Of a stretch of 64,000 bases of DNA, positions 12,261 through 22,644 are shown piece by piece; position 1 is the first letter of the stretch, and each line of letters starts with the position of its first letter. A program made the position numbers and the translations under genes. The stretch comes from Marvania coccoides. Lineage: Eukaryota > Chlorophyta > Trebouxiophyceae > Chlorellales > Chlorellaceae. Below the pieces are notes generated by a model. That model did no database searches and was not told the DNA's origin. It saw only the letters and a list, made by a program, of their open reading frames with translations. The DNA lies in NCBI GenBank assembly GCA_963854735.1, contig OY978101.1, positions 1,116,001 to 1,180,000 on the forward strand. Direction: 5' to 3'.

Positions 12261-12962
12261 ATGAGCCGCCTCTCTTCTTTCCTCCTCCTCCTCTCCCTGG
12301 CGGCCTGCGCCCTCGCCGCTGTCCCCAGCTGCGACGTCGCCACGCTCCCCACCACCATTGCCGGCCTCAAGGACCCAGAGCAGGACCCTGTCGCCTTCAT
12401 CTATGCGGAAGGCTTCCGCCTGTACGATTGCACCTCAGGCACGCCCAGCCCAAAATCGGGCGGCCTCGTCAACATCACCGATGGCGGGCCCTCCGGTACT
12501 TCTGGCACTGACGCCAACTGGACTGGATACGGCGTGTACCCCGACTCAGACGGCAATGGAACGTTTGTAATGACGGATGCGTCCGGTACAGGCTTCAATT
12601 TGACGCTCGACTACTCCACCGTGGAATTTATCCCCGCCCCGGACGGCACCTTGGAGTGGGCCCGCTGGGACGCCTTTTCCGTGCCGGAGAACCTGCAGGC
12701 CAACCTTGGGTTCGGGTGGGCTTCTCGAGTGGACACCAAAGGCGGCGCGGCGCCCGAAAACTGCGAAAAAGCCGTGGATGGCGAGAGTATTGTGCCCTAC
12801 ACGGCCTACTACTACTTCTACCCTTGTCCTACGGGCAGCGGCCCTGCTCTTGCTCCCGTGCCGGCTCCACCAGCTCCGCCCTCTGCAGCGTTCTCGAATG
12901 CGAAGAACGGCGTGGTGGGGGCTGCGGCGGCAGTGGCACTGGCTGTTGGCTTCCTTGTCTAG
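12261..12962 (+). CDS. Secreted DUF3455-like protein, probably GPI-anchored
   Basis: A single 233-aa exon. The N-terminus is a signal peptide (SSFLLLLSLAACALAA). The body has the DUF3455 pattern: FIYAEGFRLYDC near residues 48-60, a Gly/Asn-rich centre and SIVPYTAYYYFYPC near the end, matching that family's VPYTAdYyF signature. The last ~50 residues are Pro/Ala-rich followed by a hydrophobic tail (GVVGAAAAVALAVGFLV), typical of a GPI-anchor signal. The biochemical function of DUF3455 proteins is unknown; a cell-surface or wall role is inferred. Confidence 0.75.
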   Translation: MSRLSSFLLLLSLAACALAAVPSCDVATLPTTIAGLKDPEQDPVAFIYAEGFRLYDCTSGTPSPKSGGLVNITDGGPSGTSGTDANWTGYGVYPDSDGNGTFVMTDASGTGFNLTLDYSTVEFIPAPDGTLEWARWDAFSVPENLQANLGFGWASRVDTKGGAAPENCEKAVDGESIVPYTAYYYFYPCPTGSGPALAPVPAPPAPPSAAFSNAKNGVVGAAAAVALAVGFLV

Positions 12963-13183
12963 TCGACTACTGCCTAACTTTACTTTGCGGTCTGGTGGCT
13001 GTCCTGTTGAATAGCGTTAAATATTATGTATGAAAATTTTCAAGTACTGAGCTATGATTGTTTGAGCCGATCGATGCACTAGAGTTGGAGAAGTAGAAAT
13101 GGCGTATGTGAACTATGTTTGAATCCTTTTACTTGCTTTATTTCAAAAAGATGAATGAATTCGTGACGATGTAATTCTTCCAC

Positions 13184-13414
13184 CTAAAATATGGTATGCT
13201 GCCTGAGGGCATGCCAAAGAAAACAGGACCCATTCTGGCTGCTGCTGGCTACCTCGATGACGCCAATAACTCCAGCCCCTGTTTTTGGCCTATAAGCAGC
13301 CCTGGCGCTGCTCAACCTTGCGGCAGCCTCCCAGGCCATTGGTTTTTTTGTGGTTGCCAGCGGGTCCAGACCTTGGGGCAGCGGCTCTGCACGGCTAAAG
13401 AATACCAAGGCCAT
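13184..13414 (-). CDS. Orphan ORF, 76 aa (weak)
   Basis: It starts with ATG and uses GC-ending codons like the real exons nearby: LPQGLDPLATTKKPMAWEAA, then an Ala/Ser/Arg-rich helix. No domain is recognised, and no splice partners were found. It could be a small gene, an exon of an unannotated transcript, or chance. Confidence 0.3.
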   Translation of the reverse strand: MALVFFSRAEPLPQGLDPLATTKKPMAWEAAARLSSARAAYRPKTGAGVIGVIEVASSSQNGSCFLWHALRQHTIF

Positions 13415-14652
13415 TATAATTACTTTAAAATTGTGTTTATGATTGATTCGCTTGAATTCTGTCGTCTTGCTTGATGGCAGTTCTTCCTTGCCTTTCCTTT
13501 TGTTATTTTCTGTTCAAGGACAGTATTATCTGTTTTTTTATTTTGTTTCATGCTTTCTTTTTACTCCCAATCAATCTTTTCAATGGTTGCCAAAAACGTG
13601 GCAATCGACGTGGTTCCTTATATTCTTTGCTTTGATGACTATTTTTTTTAATTCAAGATGCACCAATATGTTTAAGGTGTCATCTTCCCACTCAGATTCA
13701 AACTCGGATTTAATGCCTGCACACAAAAGTATACCATTCCTATTAAGAACTACAGGCCAGCTGGGCTGCTCAGGGTCGCCATCACCATCCTGTGAGGGTG
13801 CGTTGAGCCCCCCCTCCCCCCCCCCCCCCCCCCCGCGCACCAGGCCATTAATCAATAAACCGCTCGCTGATGCCCCACCAACAAATTAGAAATTCAATCA
13901 AATTCTGGCTTCCAGATGGCTTCTAGGCCAGGGTCGTGAAATGAGCAGCAAGGCCGCCTTCGGCATTCGTTCTAACTAATTAATTCTAAATTGTATATAT
14001 GCAAATCAATGTGAGCAGCTCAATGAATCTTTGATAGTTGCGCATGTCGCCTAATTGCCTGGCATGCCTGATCGCTTGATGAAAAACAAATTATATCTAC
14101 TGAAGCTATTCTTTCGCGGCGCTACATTGATGTTATAGTGTCCACGTTCTATTGACCAGTTCATGGTAAGAGAAGCACCGCTCCCTCGCCGTTCCTTTCC
14201 GGTTTCATCTTTCGCCTCCTCCTTCGCAAAGACGGCGATGATTTGACAAATGCTAACCGATTATCCATGAAGGTTTTACTTTTCCTTTGCTTATTGCATG
14301 AGCCGTCTCGATGTTTTTGTCACTTCAGAAGAGCCTGTTTTGTTTTTTTCCAACCCGTCACTCCAGCCCTCGGCGTGCTTCTAAGCCCACGTAAGAGGTA
14401 CTAATGTTCACGGGAGACCATAAGGAGCTTATTGCCTATTCTGCGCGGGCTGCCTGTGCACGATGCAGAAGAAAGTTCCGCACATTCCCTTCCTCGCCTT
14501 CCCAATCCAATGCCATCGTTTCTCTCGCTCTTCCACCACTTTTTTACTTCTATTTCGGTCCAATTTTCTTCCTTGGGTCCGTTGGCATCCAACTGTGTGT
14601 TAAAAATGGTACCATTTACTCATTCTTTGCTGTTTGATACAGGTTTCATAGA

Positions 14653-14925
14653 CTACCGCTGAACTCCTCTTACAATCGTACAAGGGAGGGGGGAAATCCT
14701 GTCAGGTAAAAACGGTATTCTTCCATCGCCACCTCCACACCACCCGCAACTCTTCCATCCCGAAGAGGCAGGTTTCAAAGCCCTATGTCTCTTTGGGCCA
14801 TACTGTTGCGCAGAGGAAGTAGTACCTACCAAATTTTCTTGAGCGGCAGCGGCGCCAGCCTCTGTCTGTCGGGCTTCTGTTTTATCCTGTATGGTTGCCT
14901 GGGCTCTGGAATATTCGACACTCAT
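14653..14925 (-). CDS. Orphan ORF, 90 aa (weak)
   Basis: The first third (EYSRAQATIQDKTEARQTEA, then Ala-rich) looks like a polar helix and is followed by a possible splice donor GTAGGT at codon 32. The rest looks less protein-like. No family recognised. Confidence 0.25.
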   Translation of the reverse strand: MSVEYSRAQATIQDKTEARQTEAGAAAAQENLVGTTSSAQQYGPKRHRALKPASSGWKSCGWCGGGDGRIPFLPDRISPLPCTIVRGVQR

Positions 14926-15618
14926 CCTTTCTTCTCCTGCTTACTGCAGATTACATTTCGGCACCATGCCATGCCAGCTGAAGCGAGAGATTGAAACTTA
15001 AAATTTTGATGCGACCAGGTGAGAACATGATCATTGTTGATTGAATGCAGGCTGCATATTCTTCTGCTATGGCCTACCGCCTCCCCCGCTACCCCCCAAC
15101 ACCGAATATCGCTCTCATCTGCAAGCTGGCGGCGGCGGTGGCAATCTTTTAGGGCCAAACCGCTGCCATATTAAAAATTAATGACTGGATTTTTTTCTCT
15201 TCTATTCATCCATGCCGGATTCACGCTCAATAAACAATATGCTGTTTATGGCATTAAAAAATTTCTCAAACGTCCATTTGAGGTCTATTTTATTTTTTCA
15301 TGATCAAGAACCTATTTGAATGCTGATTCTTTTCTGAATCTTATTTCTCTACCTGTAAACAATGTACAATAAACAACAAGCTTTAAAAGAGAAGAATGGC
15401 GAACGCCAGCTTCAGAGCAGAAGAAATAATTTTTCAAACGCCAGTCAAGGTTTGGCTCTGACTTTTGAGACTCGCCGCCCAATTTTCGCTAGTTTCCACC
15501 CCCACAAATAGTAATCTCATTATATTTCCTTCTCCAAAAGTCAGTAAGCAGCTACCGTGTTAAAATAAGTCATATATTTCATTCTCTCGCCAGCCCTCAC
15601 CTTTGACCCGCCTCAGCG

Positions 15619-17087
15619 ATGCCTAAAAGGGGGGAATACAGCGAAAAATACGGTTTCAACATCAGCCACTTGAAGTTTGACTGCGGAGGGGCCAGCCTGG
15701 CGGACCACCAGAGGAGCGGCGGCCTCTCAATCGATGACATTGCCGGCGCCCAGCCTCGGCGCTTCACAGCCGAACGCAGTGCGCCCCATCCCGCCGCTGA
15801 CGAGTCCTTAGAGTCCCCACATGGGCGTTCTAGGTATCGCCCCTCTGCGGAGCCTCGCAACCCTCTGGAACCGGACTATAAGCTGCCGCCGGTGGTTCTG
15901 GCGCCGCCCGAGCCCACAAAATTCATCAGGGATGCCATGGACGTCAGCGACATCCATGGGGCGCACGCCTCGCCCACTGCCGCACGCGCCTCCAACAGGC
16001 CCGCCAACTCGCTGAACACCAGCGACATTGATGGGTGCCACACCAAGCCCCGACCTGCGGCCCGCGCTGCGCCTGCTGCCGCTTCCCCGGCGGCGGTGGG
16101 GTCCTCCTCTGGCTTGACGCCGGCGGAGAACCTGTCGCTGGGCAGGCGCAGAGCCCCAGAGCCCCCTCTGGTCGCTCTGGTGGACGACGGAGTCGGTAAA
16201 CTATTGGGCACTGAGTGGTGAGCAATGTTAACTATGATTCCCTAATAATTTAGTGCGTACTGTGGGATTTCGATGTTATTGTCCCTTATACGACGCTCTC
16301 CCCCCCCGCACCCCTCCCCCTCCTTTAAGCTAACGAGCTCAAAATAATTCCTCTTTTCTATTTTCGGTGTTCTCCCCCCCACCTTTTCATTCACAGGCGG
16401 CAGCAGCGGTTCGAGCAGCTGCGCAGGCACGGCTCCGATGTGGTCAGAGCGCGCCAGGAGGCGCAGCAGACGCTGGGATCGCTCCCGGCCGCGGGGGTGG
16501 CTGCTCTGGAGGTTGAGCTCAAGGCAATGGATCGAGATGGCAGCGGCATTCTGAAGCCCAAAGAGTTCGAGCAGGCGGTGCAGCGTGGCGGTCTCAGCAT
16601 GCAGCAGGTGAAATCAGCCTCCCGCGCGCTCAGCGCAGCGGACAGCGCCGGCATGGTGAATGCGCACTACGTGTTGAGCAACCTTTACGACAAAACTGGG
16701 ACGGAAGGGAGCGAAAACGCGCCAGCAGGGCAGCAGCCACCGTCATGGTACGTCGCGCGGCAGCGGCGGTTGAAGACTGACGTGGCAGCGGCGATGGGGC
16801 AGCAGCCTGCTGCGCTGTCCGCAGCGGGGGCGGCAGTAGTCACCCCTCAAGAGAGCTACGAGAGCAGGAAACCCAACTACGGCAAGAGAATCGACCCTCA
16901 GGCCAAGGCAGAAGCGGAGGGCGGCCGTGGAGAGAGCTATTGGTTCGCTGACACCAAGGGTGATGTTGCTGGCGTGGAGGCGGGGAGAGCAGCGATTGCT
17001 GGCCGCAGCACAGCACATGGCTCTGATGAGAGCGCGGAGACAATGGACCCGGCTGACTGGCGGCCCACCAAAGACCCCCACGCTTGA
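15619..17087 (+). CDS. EF-hand protein with repeated S-D-I-x-G-A/C motifs (cilium-type, inferred)
   Basis: Two exons (15619-16217, 16397-17087) close to 429 aa. Three copies of a short motif lie in the first half: SIDDIAGAQPRR, DVSDIHGAHASP and NTSDIDGCHTKP, embedded in a basic, Pro/Ala-rich, probably disordered region. Such D-I-x-G-A repeats occur in several proteins linked to cilia or the cytoskeleton. Exon 2 carries a coiled-coil-like stretch and one EF-hand loop (DRDGSGILKPKEF, near residue 245) that should bind calcium. The C-terminal third is low complexity. A polyadenylation-like AATAAA follows at about 17224. A ciliary role is inference; the EF-hand is seen directly. Confidence 0.7.
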
Positions 17088-17498
17088 TTTCCGAAGGGCC
17101 AAAAAAACCCCGAAAGATGAGCCGCCGCTGGCACCCAAAGCCCAGAATAACCGCTGCCAAGCCGTAAGAAAACGTGTTTTCTGCTTCATGTTTAGATAGC
17201 TTCTGGTGTAGAAAAAAAATCTTAATAAAATGTGTTCCCTCCTGCTGAAACAGGAATCGGAAAGCGGAGCAGCTGGCTCAGAAAGACGTCGAGTTGGTGC
17301 GGCAGCTGAGCTGATTTTCGAATTGGTGTTCACACGAGGCAGTCTAACCATTCCCCGAGGGGAGGGAGTTTAAACAATACGGTGTTGGGATGAAAGAAAA
17401 GAATCTAAAAAATATTGTGTACACAGAAAAAACAGAAAAGAAGGAAAAAATGGATTTTATTTGAAAAAGGAATTGATGGAGGTAACATTCACGTTTTG
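17088..17498. other. Convergent intergenic region
   Basis: It lies between the 3' ends of the EF-hand gene and the HIG1 gene. AATAAA-like signals occur on the plus strand near 17224. A short frame at 17252-17314 could be read as an extra exon but does not connect (see rejected items). Confidence 0.45.
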
Positions 17499-17974
17499 TC
17501 ATGGCTGTTCTTCTTTATTCAATGCCATGAAGCCTGCAGACAATGTAAAGGAGGGGGGAAGAGGTGAATCAGCCATCCTTCCGGAGCAGACAAAAAATGG
17601 CTCCGCCGATGCAGCAATTTATGTTCAACTACACACAAACAAAAAAATAGCAAGGCGCGTTGTGGTACCTGAGGTTCCCAGCATGATGGCCACAGTGGCC
17701 CCCTGCGCAACGATGCGGGCCCTCATCATGGTTTGAGACAGCGCCTTGTTGCCTTTTTTGAAAGCCACAAGTCCACCCATCAAAACTGCCCCTGTCGTGA
17801 GAGCGCCTGCGTGACATTGTGCATGGAGGTCGTGTCAATGCGATGTCGGTGGTGCCAGTCCACAGACGACCAATAACTTTTAAATCTCTCACCGAACGCG
17901 ACCCAAGGAGACCTCTTCTTCGGTGGGTTCCATATGAACTCCGGGGGCGTGCCTTGGCTCTCCATCGTCGCCAT
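17499..17974 (-). CDS. HIG1-domain mitochondrial protein (RCF1/HIGD family)
   Basis: Three exons (17974-17893, 17806-17669, 17533-17499) close to 84 aa; the last exon is only 35 nt. HIG1 proteins are small inner-membrane proteins that assist cytochrome c oxidase and respiratory supercomplex assembly. Visible are SPWVAFGALTTGAV and GGLVAFKKGN (first membrane helix and turn), the family signature QTMMRARIVAQGATVAIM, then a short end GFMALNKEEQP. Two hydrophobic segments flank the basic turn, as expected. The length is typical of HIGD1-like members. Confidence 0.85.
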
Positions 17975-18286
17975 GTATAAATTTTATTAAAGGTTTTTTT
18001 TTCAGACTCCAGATGAACACACAACTCATGAAATGTTTGTTTTTTATTGGCGCAAAATTCCAGCTGGCTAAAAAAACAAGAAGAGACAACAACTGTGATT
18101 TTATTTCTCGTGTTCTTCATTACTTTTACTTACACTGCGCTCCCCCGCCGGCTCCCATTAAAATAAAATTAAAATATAAAATTAATTAATTTTGCAACAA
18201 AACTTTGGAAAAAAACAAATTCCCGTGTTCCTGTAAAGCGTTGCCTGTACCTTGCTATGCGGCGCATTTAAGGGGAGCGCGAAGAA

Positions 18287-18676
18287 ATGGCTCCTGCGAG
18301 TCTTTTCGACCTCAGTCTGAATTGCGCCGCTTCTCACCCAGAGCTACTCACAGACGTGGAAGGCCTCCCTGATGAGGTGGCGTCGCTGCTGTTTGATGTG
18401 AGAAAGAAACTTAATGCCCCTCTGATAAATGTTTGAAGAAACTAGCTGTCGCGCTATGTTTTTCTCTCACCGTCGATGTATCGAAATAATTCCTTTTATA
18501 TTTTGCAGCTTATTTTGGCCAAGGGCAAGCTGTCGCCCCGAATCCTCAAGATCTTCGAAAAAGCACAGCACGATTCGGTGCTGCACCGCGTCAAGCAGCT
18601 CGGCATCAGCAGCTGGACGCCGCCGCTAGTTCAAGACTCAAAAACCTTCCCTGGACAAAAGCCAAGACTGTGGTAG
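18287..18676 (+). CDS. Small helical protein, 92 aa, unrecognised
   Basis: Two exons (18287-18397, 18509-18676) close in frame. The sequence SLFDLSLNCAASHPELL, then VEGLPDEVASLLFDLIL and KLSPRILKIFE resembles the N-terminal helical cap of F-box-like leucine-rich-repeat proteins (phrases like LPDELA..L), but no repeats follow. It ends KTFPGQKPRLW. It could be a free-standing adaptor or the remnant of a longer LRR protein. No signal peptide or membrane segment is visible. Confidence 0.65.
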
Positions 18677-18984
18677 CCGCCACCGCTCACTGTCCTTCAC
18701 TTTTAGCGCAGTCTATGTATTTAAGGGGTGCACGCTTTATTGTTTTCGTTTTTTCCAAGTTTCAAATTTTCCGACAGCATTTGCCTTGCTGCACCTGATG
18801 CCGCTTTCAAGCATGCATGAACTTAATTAACCGAATGAATCTTATGTCAATAGTATTAGAAAAAATATGTACAAAGAATGTGCAAATTTAGTAAAGTTGT
18901 ACGTTTATTAATTATTAAATGAAAAAAATGAAAAAGTATTGTATCGCTCCCCCTTTCCAAAAAATAAAACTTTAAGTTTCCTTT
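18677..18984. other. Convergent intergenic region, AT-rich
   Basis: It lies between the 3' ends of two convergent genes. Only AT-rich sequence with AATAAA-like runs is seen. Confidence 0.4.
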
Positions 18985-20620
18985 TCACACCATGTTGGCG
19001 CCCCACCCCAGCACGCCCAGCACCCCCCCTCCGATGACCACAAAGGGCGCAGGAACGGCCAGCACGTCTGTGGCAGCGTAGGCGATGATGCCGATGCAAA
19101 TTGAGGTCTTAGGGAAAGGACTAGAGGAGTAGGCGGTGAGGGTGAGCTGGAAGACGGAGGCAATGATGAGGCCCACGGCTGAGGAGTTGAGGCCAGGCAG
19201 CGCCCTGCAGAAATAGAGGGGGAAAAAAGGAGCAAACGGGAGCTATGAATGAAGAACAAATCTGGTTCTAGGGATACTTTCGAACTAAATATCAAGGAGA
19301 GCGATGAATACGCGTAGAGAAGCTATGCTGGTTCAATTTCTCACCTCCTGTAGATCTGCCACTTTCTGAAAGCGCCCCAGAAGGGCAGAATGGCGAAAAT
19401 GAGGATGATGCCAGGCGCAAAAAGGGCCCCCCAGCACAGCACAATGCCTGCAATGGCAAACACCCCAGCGTTCAGCGAGATCACGGCCCCCAGGTAGGCT
19501 GCGAAGTTAAACAGCGGGCCTGGCATTGCTTGTGCCAGCGCCAGTCCAGCGTAGAACTCATTGCCGCTAATCCACGAGCACGTGCAGTTGGGGTCGAGCT
19601 CTGCGTTGCTTCCCTTGCACACCTCGATGAGAGTGGAGTTGGAGGTGGTAATATCGATGGGGCAGCACCTATAAAAGGGTAGTGCATTTTACGTTCAAAT
19701 TAAAAAAAAATGCGTTCTGGCTTGAAAATGAATGAATTGTAGGGTTACCTGTGGCTCTGGTCGGCGCAGTCTGCAGCCACCACGTCGTTGTAAAGCATAG
19801 GCAGTACAACCTGCCCCCCTCCGAAGATGACAGACCCCGTACGGTAAAATGCCGCAAACCAATGCAACTCTTTGTCGTCCGCGTAATCCGACTGCCCAGC
19901 CGCTACCACGGTGCCAACCAGCACCGCCACCCACACCGCGATGAGGATGCCGCCCCCCACTTTGTTGAACCCCAGCCTGTCAACCCCAGCATTGGCTTCC
20001 GCCACAGCAATGACTTGATTGCGTAGCACCAATATGGTGATGATACCGCCCGCGATGATTACTGCAGGGAACGTCCAGGGCTTGGGGTAGTAGTAGGCGA
20101 TGACTGCTGCGGCGGTGGCCAGCGTTTGTAGCAGGCGAGTCTTGCATATGTTTTTTGTGAGGGCCACAGAGGCTGAAGCCACCAGCGCAATACCTAGGGA
20201 GGGGAATAAGGCGGAATTGAAGTTACTTGTTTGACCAATAATAGAATATCGGCAACAATCAACGAAAAAATTAGTCGAATGCATTTGTTCTCCTACCTGC
20301 AGCAGCCAGGCCTGCCACCACACCGTTGAGCCACTCAATGTCGTCGTCCAGCACCCGTGCCGCTGCCCACCCCAGAATTGCCAGAATCAAAAAGCCAGGC
20401 CCCTGGAATAGCACACCAGACACCAAACCGCCCCTCAGCCCTTTCTTCAGCACGCCCAGCGCGAAGCCCATTTGTGTGGAGGTGGGGCCCGGGATGCACT
20501 GCCCCAACATAAGCAGCTCGGTGAACACCAGGTAGGTGCACCACCGCAGCTTGTCTACGAAGAGTTTTTGAAACATCGCCTGCAAAGGAGCGGAGAAAGA
20601 AGAAAGAGAGAGGGTTACTT

Positions 20621-20703
<83 letters not shown>

Positions 20704-21052
20704 TTTGTGTTTTTTTTCTTTCAAAGTATCATAGAAAGAATAATATGAAGAAGACATGTATACTAAAATACTATCATATAAAAAAAAAACTTACCACGTG
20801 GGCGGCGGGGCCACCGAAGGCCGTCCAACCGAGAATGAACCAGTACCTGACGAGTTCGCGCCAGGTGGCCTCCTCCACCAGCGGAGCGGCCTTCTCCGCT
20901 GCGTCCTGCGCCAGGTCCTGGTCGCTGGACGAGGCTTTGGCGCTCTTTGAGGGATCGATGTCAACCACATCTAGTTGGGGGCCATCAGCGGGCGGCGGCG
21001 CCGATGTTGAGGGGTCTTGCATCACTTTGTACCCATTTTCAGGAGCTGCCAT
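18985..21052 (-). CDS. Chromate-type ion transporter, two-domain CHR family
   Basis: Five exons (21052-20795, 20579-20297, 20193-19749, 19668-19345, 19204-18985) close to 509 aa, the size of two-domain (long-chain) CHR proteins. These membrane proteins export chromate in bacteria; algal members are thought to move chromate or sulfate-like anions. Both halves carry the paired family signatures: half 1 has GWTAFGGPAAHV and LGQCIPGPTSTQMG; half 2 has FGGGQVVLPMLYNDV and LAQAMPGPLFNFAAYLG. About ten hydrophobic segments are visible. The first ~65 residues are polar and disordered. Intron 1 holds a (TTG)n(TG)n microsatellite. Confidence 0.88.
20621..20702. repeat. Compound (TTG)n(TG)n microsatellite in CHR intron 1
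   Basis: About twelve TTG units pass directly into more than twenty TG units on the plus strand, inside the 215-nt intron between exons 1 and 2 of the transporter gene. Confidence 0.95.
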
Positions 21053-21358
21053 GCCGCCAGCAATGCTTCAACAGCCAGTCGAGAAAAGTATCAGGCTGCA
21101 CTAGTATATTTTAAATATTTTTGTCTGAAAAACCAGCGGGAAGGCGATATTAGGCTATTGAATACTGGTTGCGGTTCAACGGGTAAAAATCTCTTTAAAA
21201 CTAATAGTTTTCCTCCTACCAGCAAAGATGCTTTGCTGGAACCAACTTTGACCAAGCATTGACTTGCTCTTGGGTGCCAGAGAGTCCCATCCTCGCTCTT
21301 CCTACTCTTGCCAAACCCCTTCACAGCCCCGAAAATCAACTGAATTGATAGAAAAAAT

Positions 21359-22504
21359 TCACCCGCCAAACGACACCGCACAAAGCCACCCTTTAACATC
21401 TCCCAGCACAGCATCCACCCCTCCCACGCTGCTTCCCCCCACGCTACACACCCAGTTAATCTTCGCTGTGTGCTTCACCGCCGCTGCAGGCTCCACCGCG
21501 CCCTCCCAGTCCCACACACAAAGCCTCGAGTCGTTTCCTGCTGAAATTATTCTTTTTCCATGATTTTCTTCCGCGAAAGCGACGCAGTTCACCGCTGCAG
21601 TGTGCCCCCCCTGGTCCGCTCCGGCCATCCACACCAGTCCATTGCTGGTCTGCCCCTGCTGCTGCCCCTGCTGCGCCTTTACTTTTGGAGCAGCGGTTTG
21701 GCGGTAAGCTGAGTTGTACAGCCCCACGCAGCCGTCTCCTCTGGCCACAGCGACCAGAGAGGGGCGTGATGGGTCAGGGTCGACACTGGTGGCCAGAGCG
21801 TGGATCATGGGAGGGTTACACACCTTGCCTGCAACACACACAAAAAATGGTTCAATTTTAACAGTTCTAAAAATAACTTAAAAAGCTTGAAAAGACAGCT
21901 ATTTACCTTGTGATGATGCTAGAGCGGTGTCAGCGCTCATTTGCCACGTCACGAGCTGCTTTAAGCGGGCAAAATCCCATCGAACGAGGCGACAGTCGAG
22001 ACCCCCGCTCAGCAGCTCAGCAGGGCGGTCTGGTCGAAACCCCACTGCGCTGCAGATGTTGGAGTGCCCCCGGCGGAGCGTCTTGTACACTGGCCTGGAT
22101 GCAGCAGGGCCTTGCGCTAGCGAAATGACTTGAATTTCGCCAGAGTCGTCGCCTGCCGCTACCCAATCGCCAGTGGGGTCCACAGCGATGGAATTGATTT
22201 CATCAGCATTCACATTGTAGGTGCGCAGCACGGCCTCCTCGCCCAGACCTTTGCGGAGGTCTAAATGGAGGACACAAGAGCCGGCGGAGGCGAGTGCCGT
22301 GTGGTCATCTGCGGGGCTGCAGGCCACTGAAGTGACCGCATCGCCGGCTTGTTGGTGGTAAGAGCCTACCGCAGTGCGACTGACAGCGTCTGTGAAGCAC
22401 AAGCGGCCGTCTTCGCCGCCTGAGAGCACCAAATTTCGGGTGGATTGAAGGGTGCAGCACAAGACGGAGTCGGTGTGGTGCGACGGCAACACACTGATGT
22501 TCAT
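21359..22504 (-). CDS. WD40-repeat protein, WDR53-like
   Basis: Two exons (22504-21907, 21828-21359) close to 355 aa, near the size of WDR53. It is a beta-propeller with about seven blades; WD-like units are visible as NLVLSGGEDGRLCFTD, GDWVAAGDDSGEIQVISL, AELLSGGLDCRLVRWDF and GKRIISAGNDSRLCVWDWEG. WDR53-type proteins are reported as adaptors of CUL4-DDB1 ubiquitin ligases; this role is by analogy. It shares a 140-bp divergent promoter with the methyltransferase gene at 22645. Confidence 0.8.
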
Positions 22505-22644
22505 TTTTGAAAATTAAATACAAATGTTTGAAATGGAATGCGCAAAAATAGACTTGGAATTGCTGAGTGAAGACATGCTGCAGAGGATGAAAAAAATGTG
22601 AAATTTGAGAGCAACTCGTTGATTTTATATATTTAGTATGATCA
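22505..22644. promoter_or_regulatory. Short bidirectional promoter region
   Basis: Only 140 bp separate the ATG codons of the WDR53-like gene (minus) and the METTL-like gene (plus). The region is AT-rich with a TTATATATTTAG segment about 15 bp before the plus-strand ATG. Shared regulation is inferred from spacing alone. Confidence 0.5.

Larger units (their letters stand above)
12963..15618. other. 2.65-kb gene-poor interval
   Basis: No confident gene on either strand. It contains a cytosine-rich homopolymer run at about 13808-13834 and two orphan ORFs with protein-like composition (entered separately). Much of the rest is T-rich. It includes the promoter of the EF-hand gene starting at 15619. 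Confidence 0.5.

Noticed and set aside
17252..17314. Possible extra last exon of the EF-hand gene (NRKAEQLAQKDVELVRQLS after an ACAG acceptor)
   Set aside because: The EF-hand frame ends at a stop at 17087 before any usable donor, and the only nearby GT donor (about 17163) is in another frame whose phase does not match this segment.
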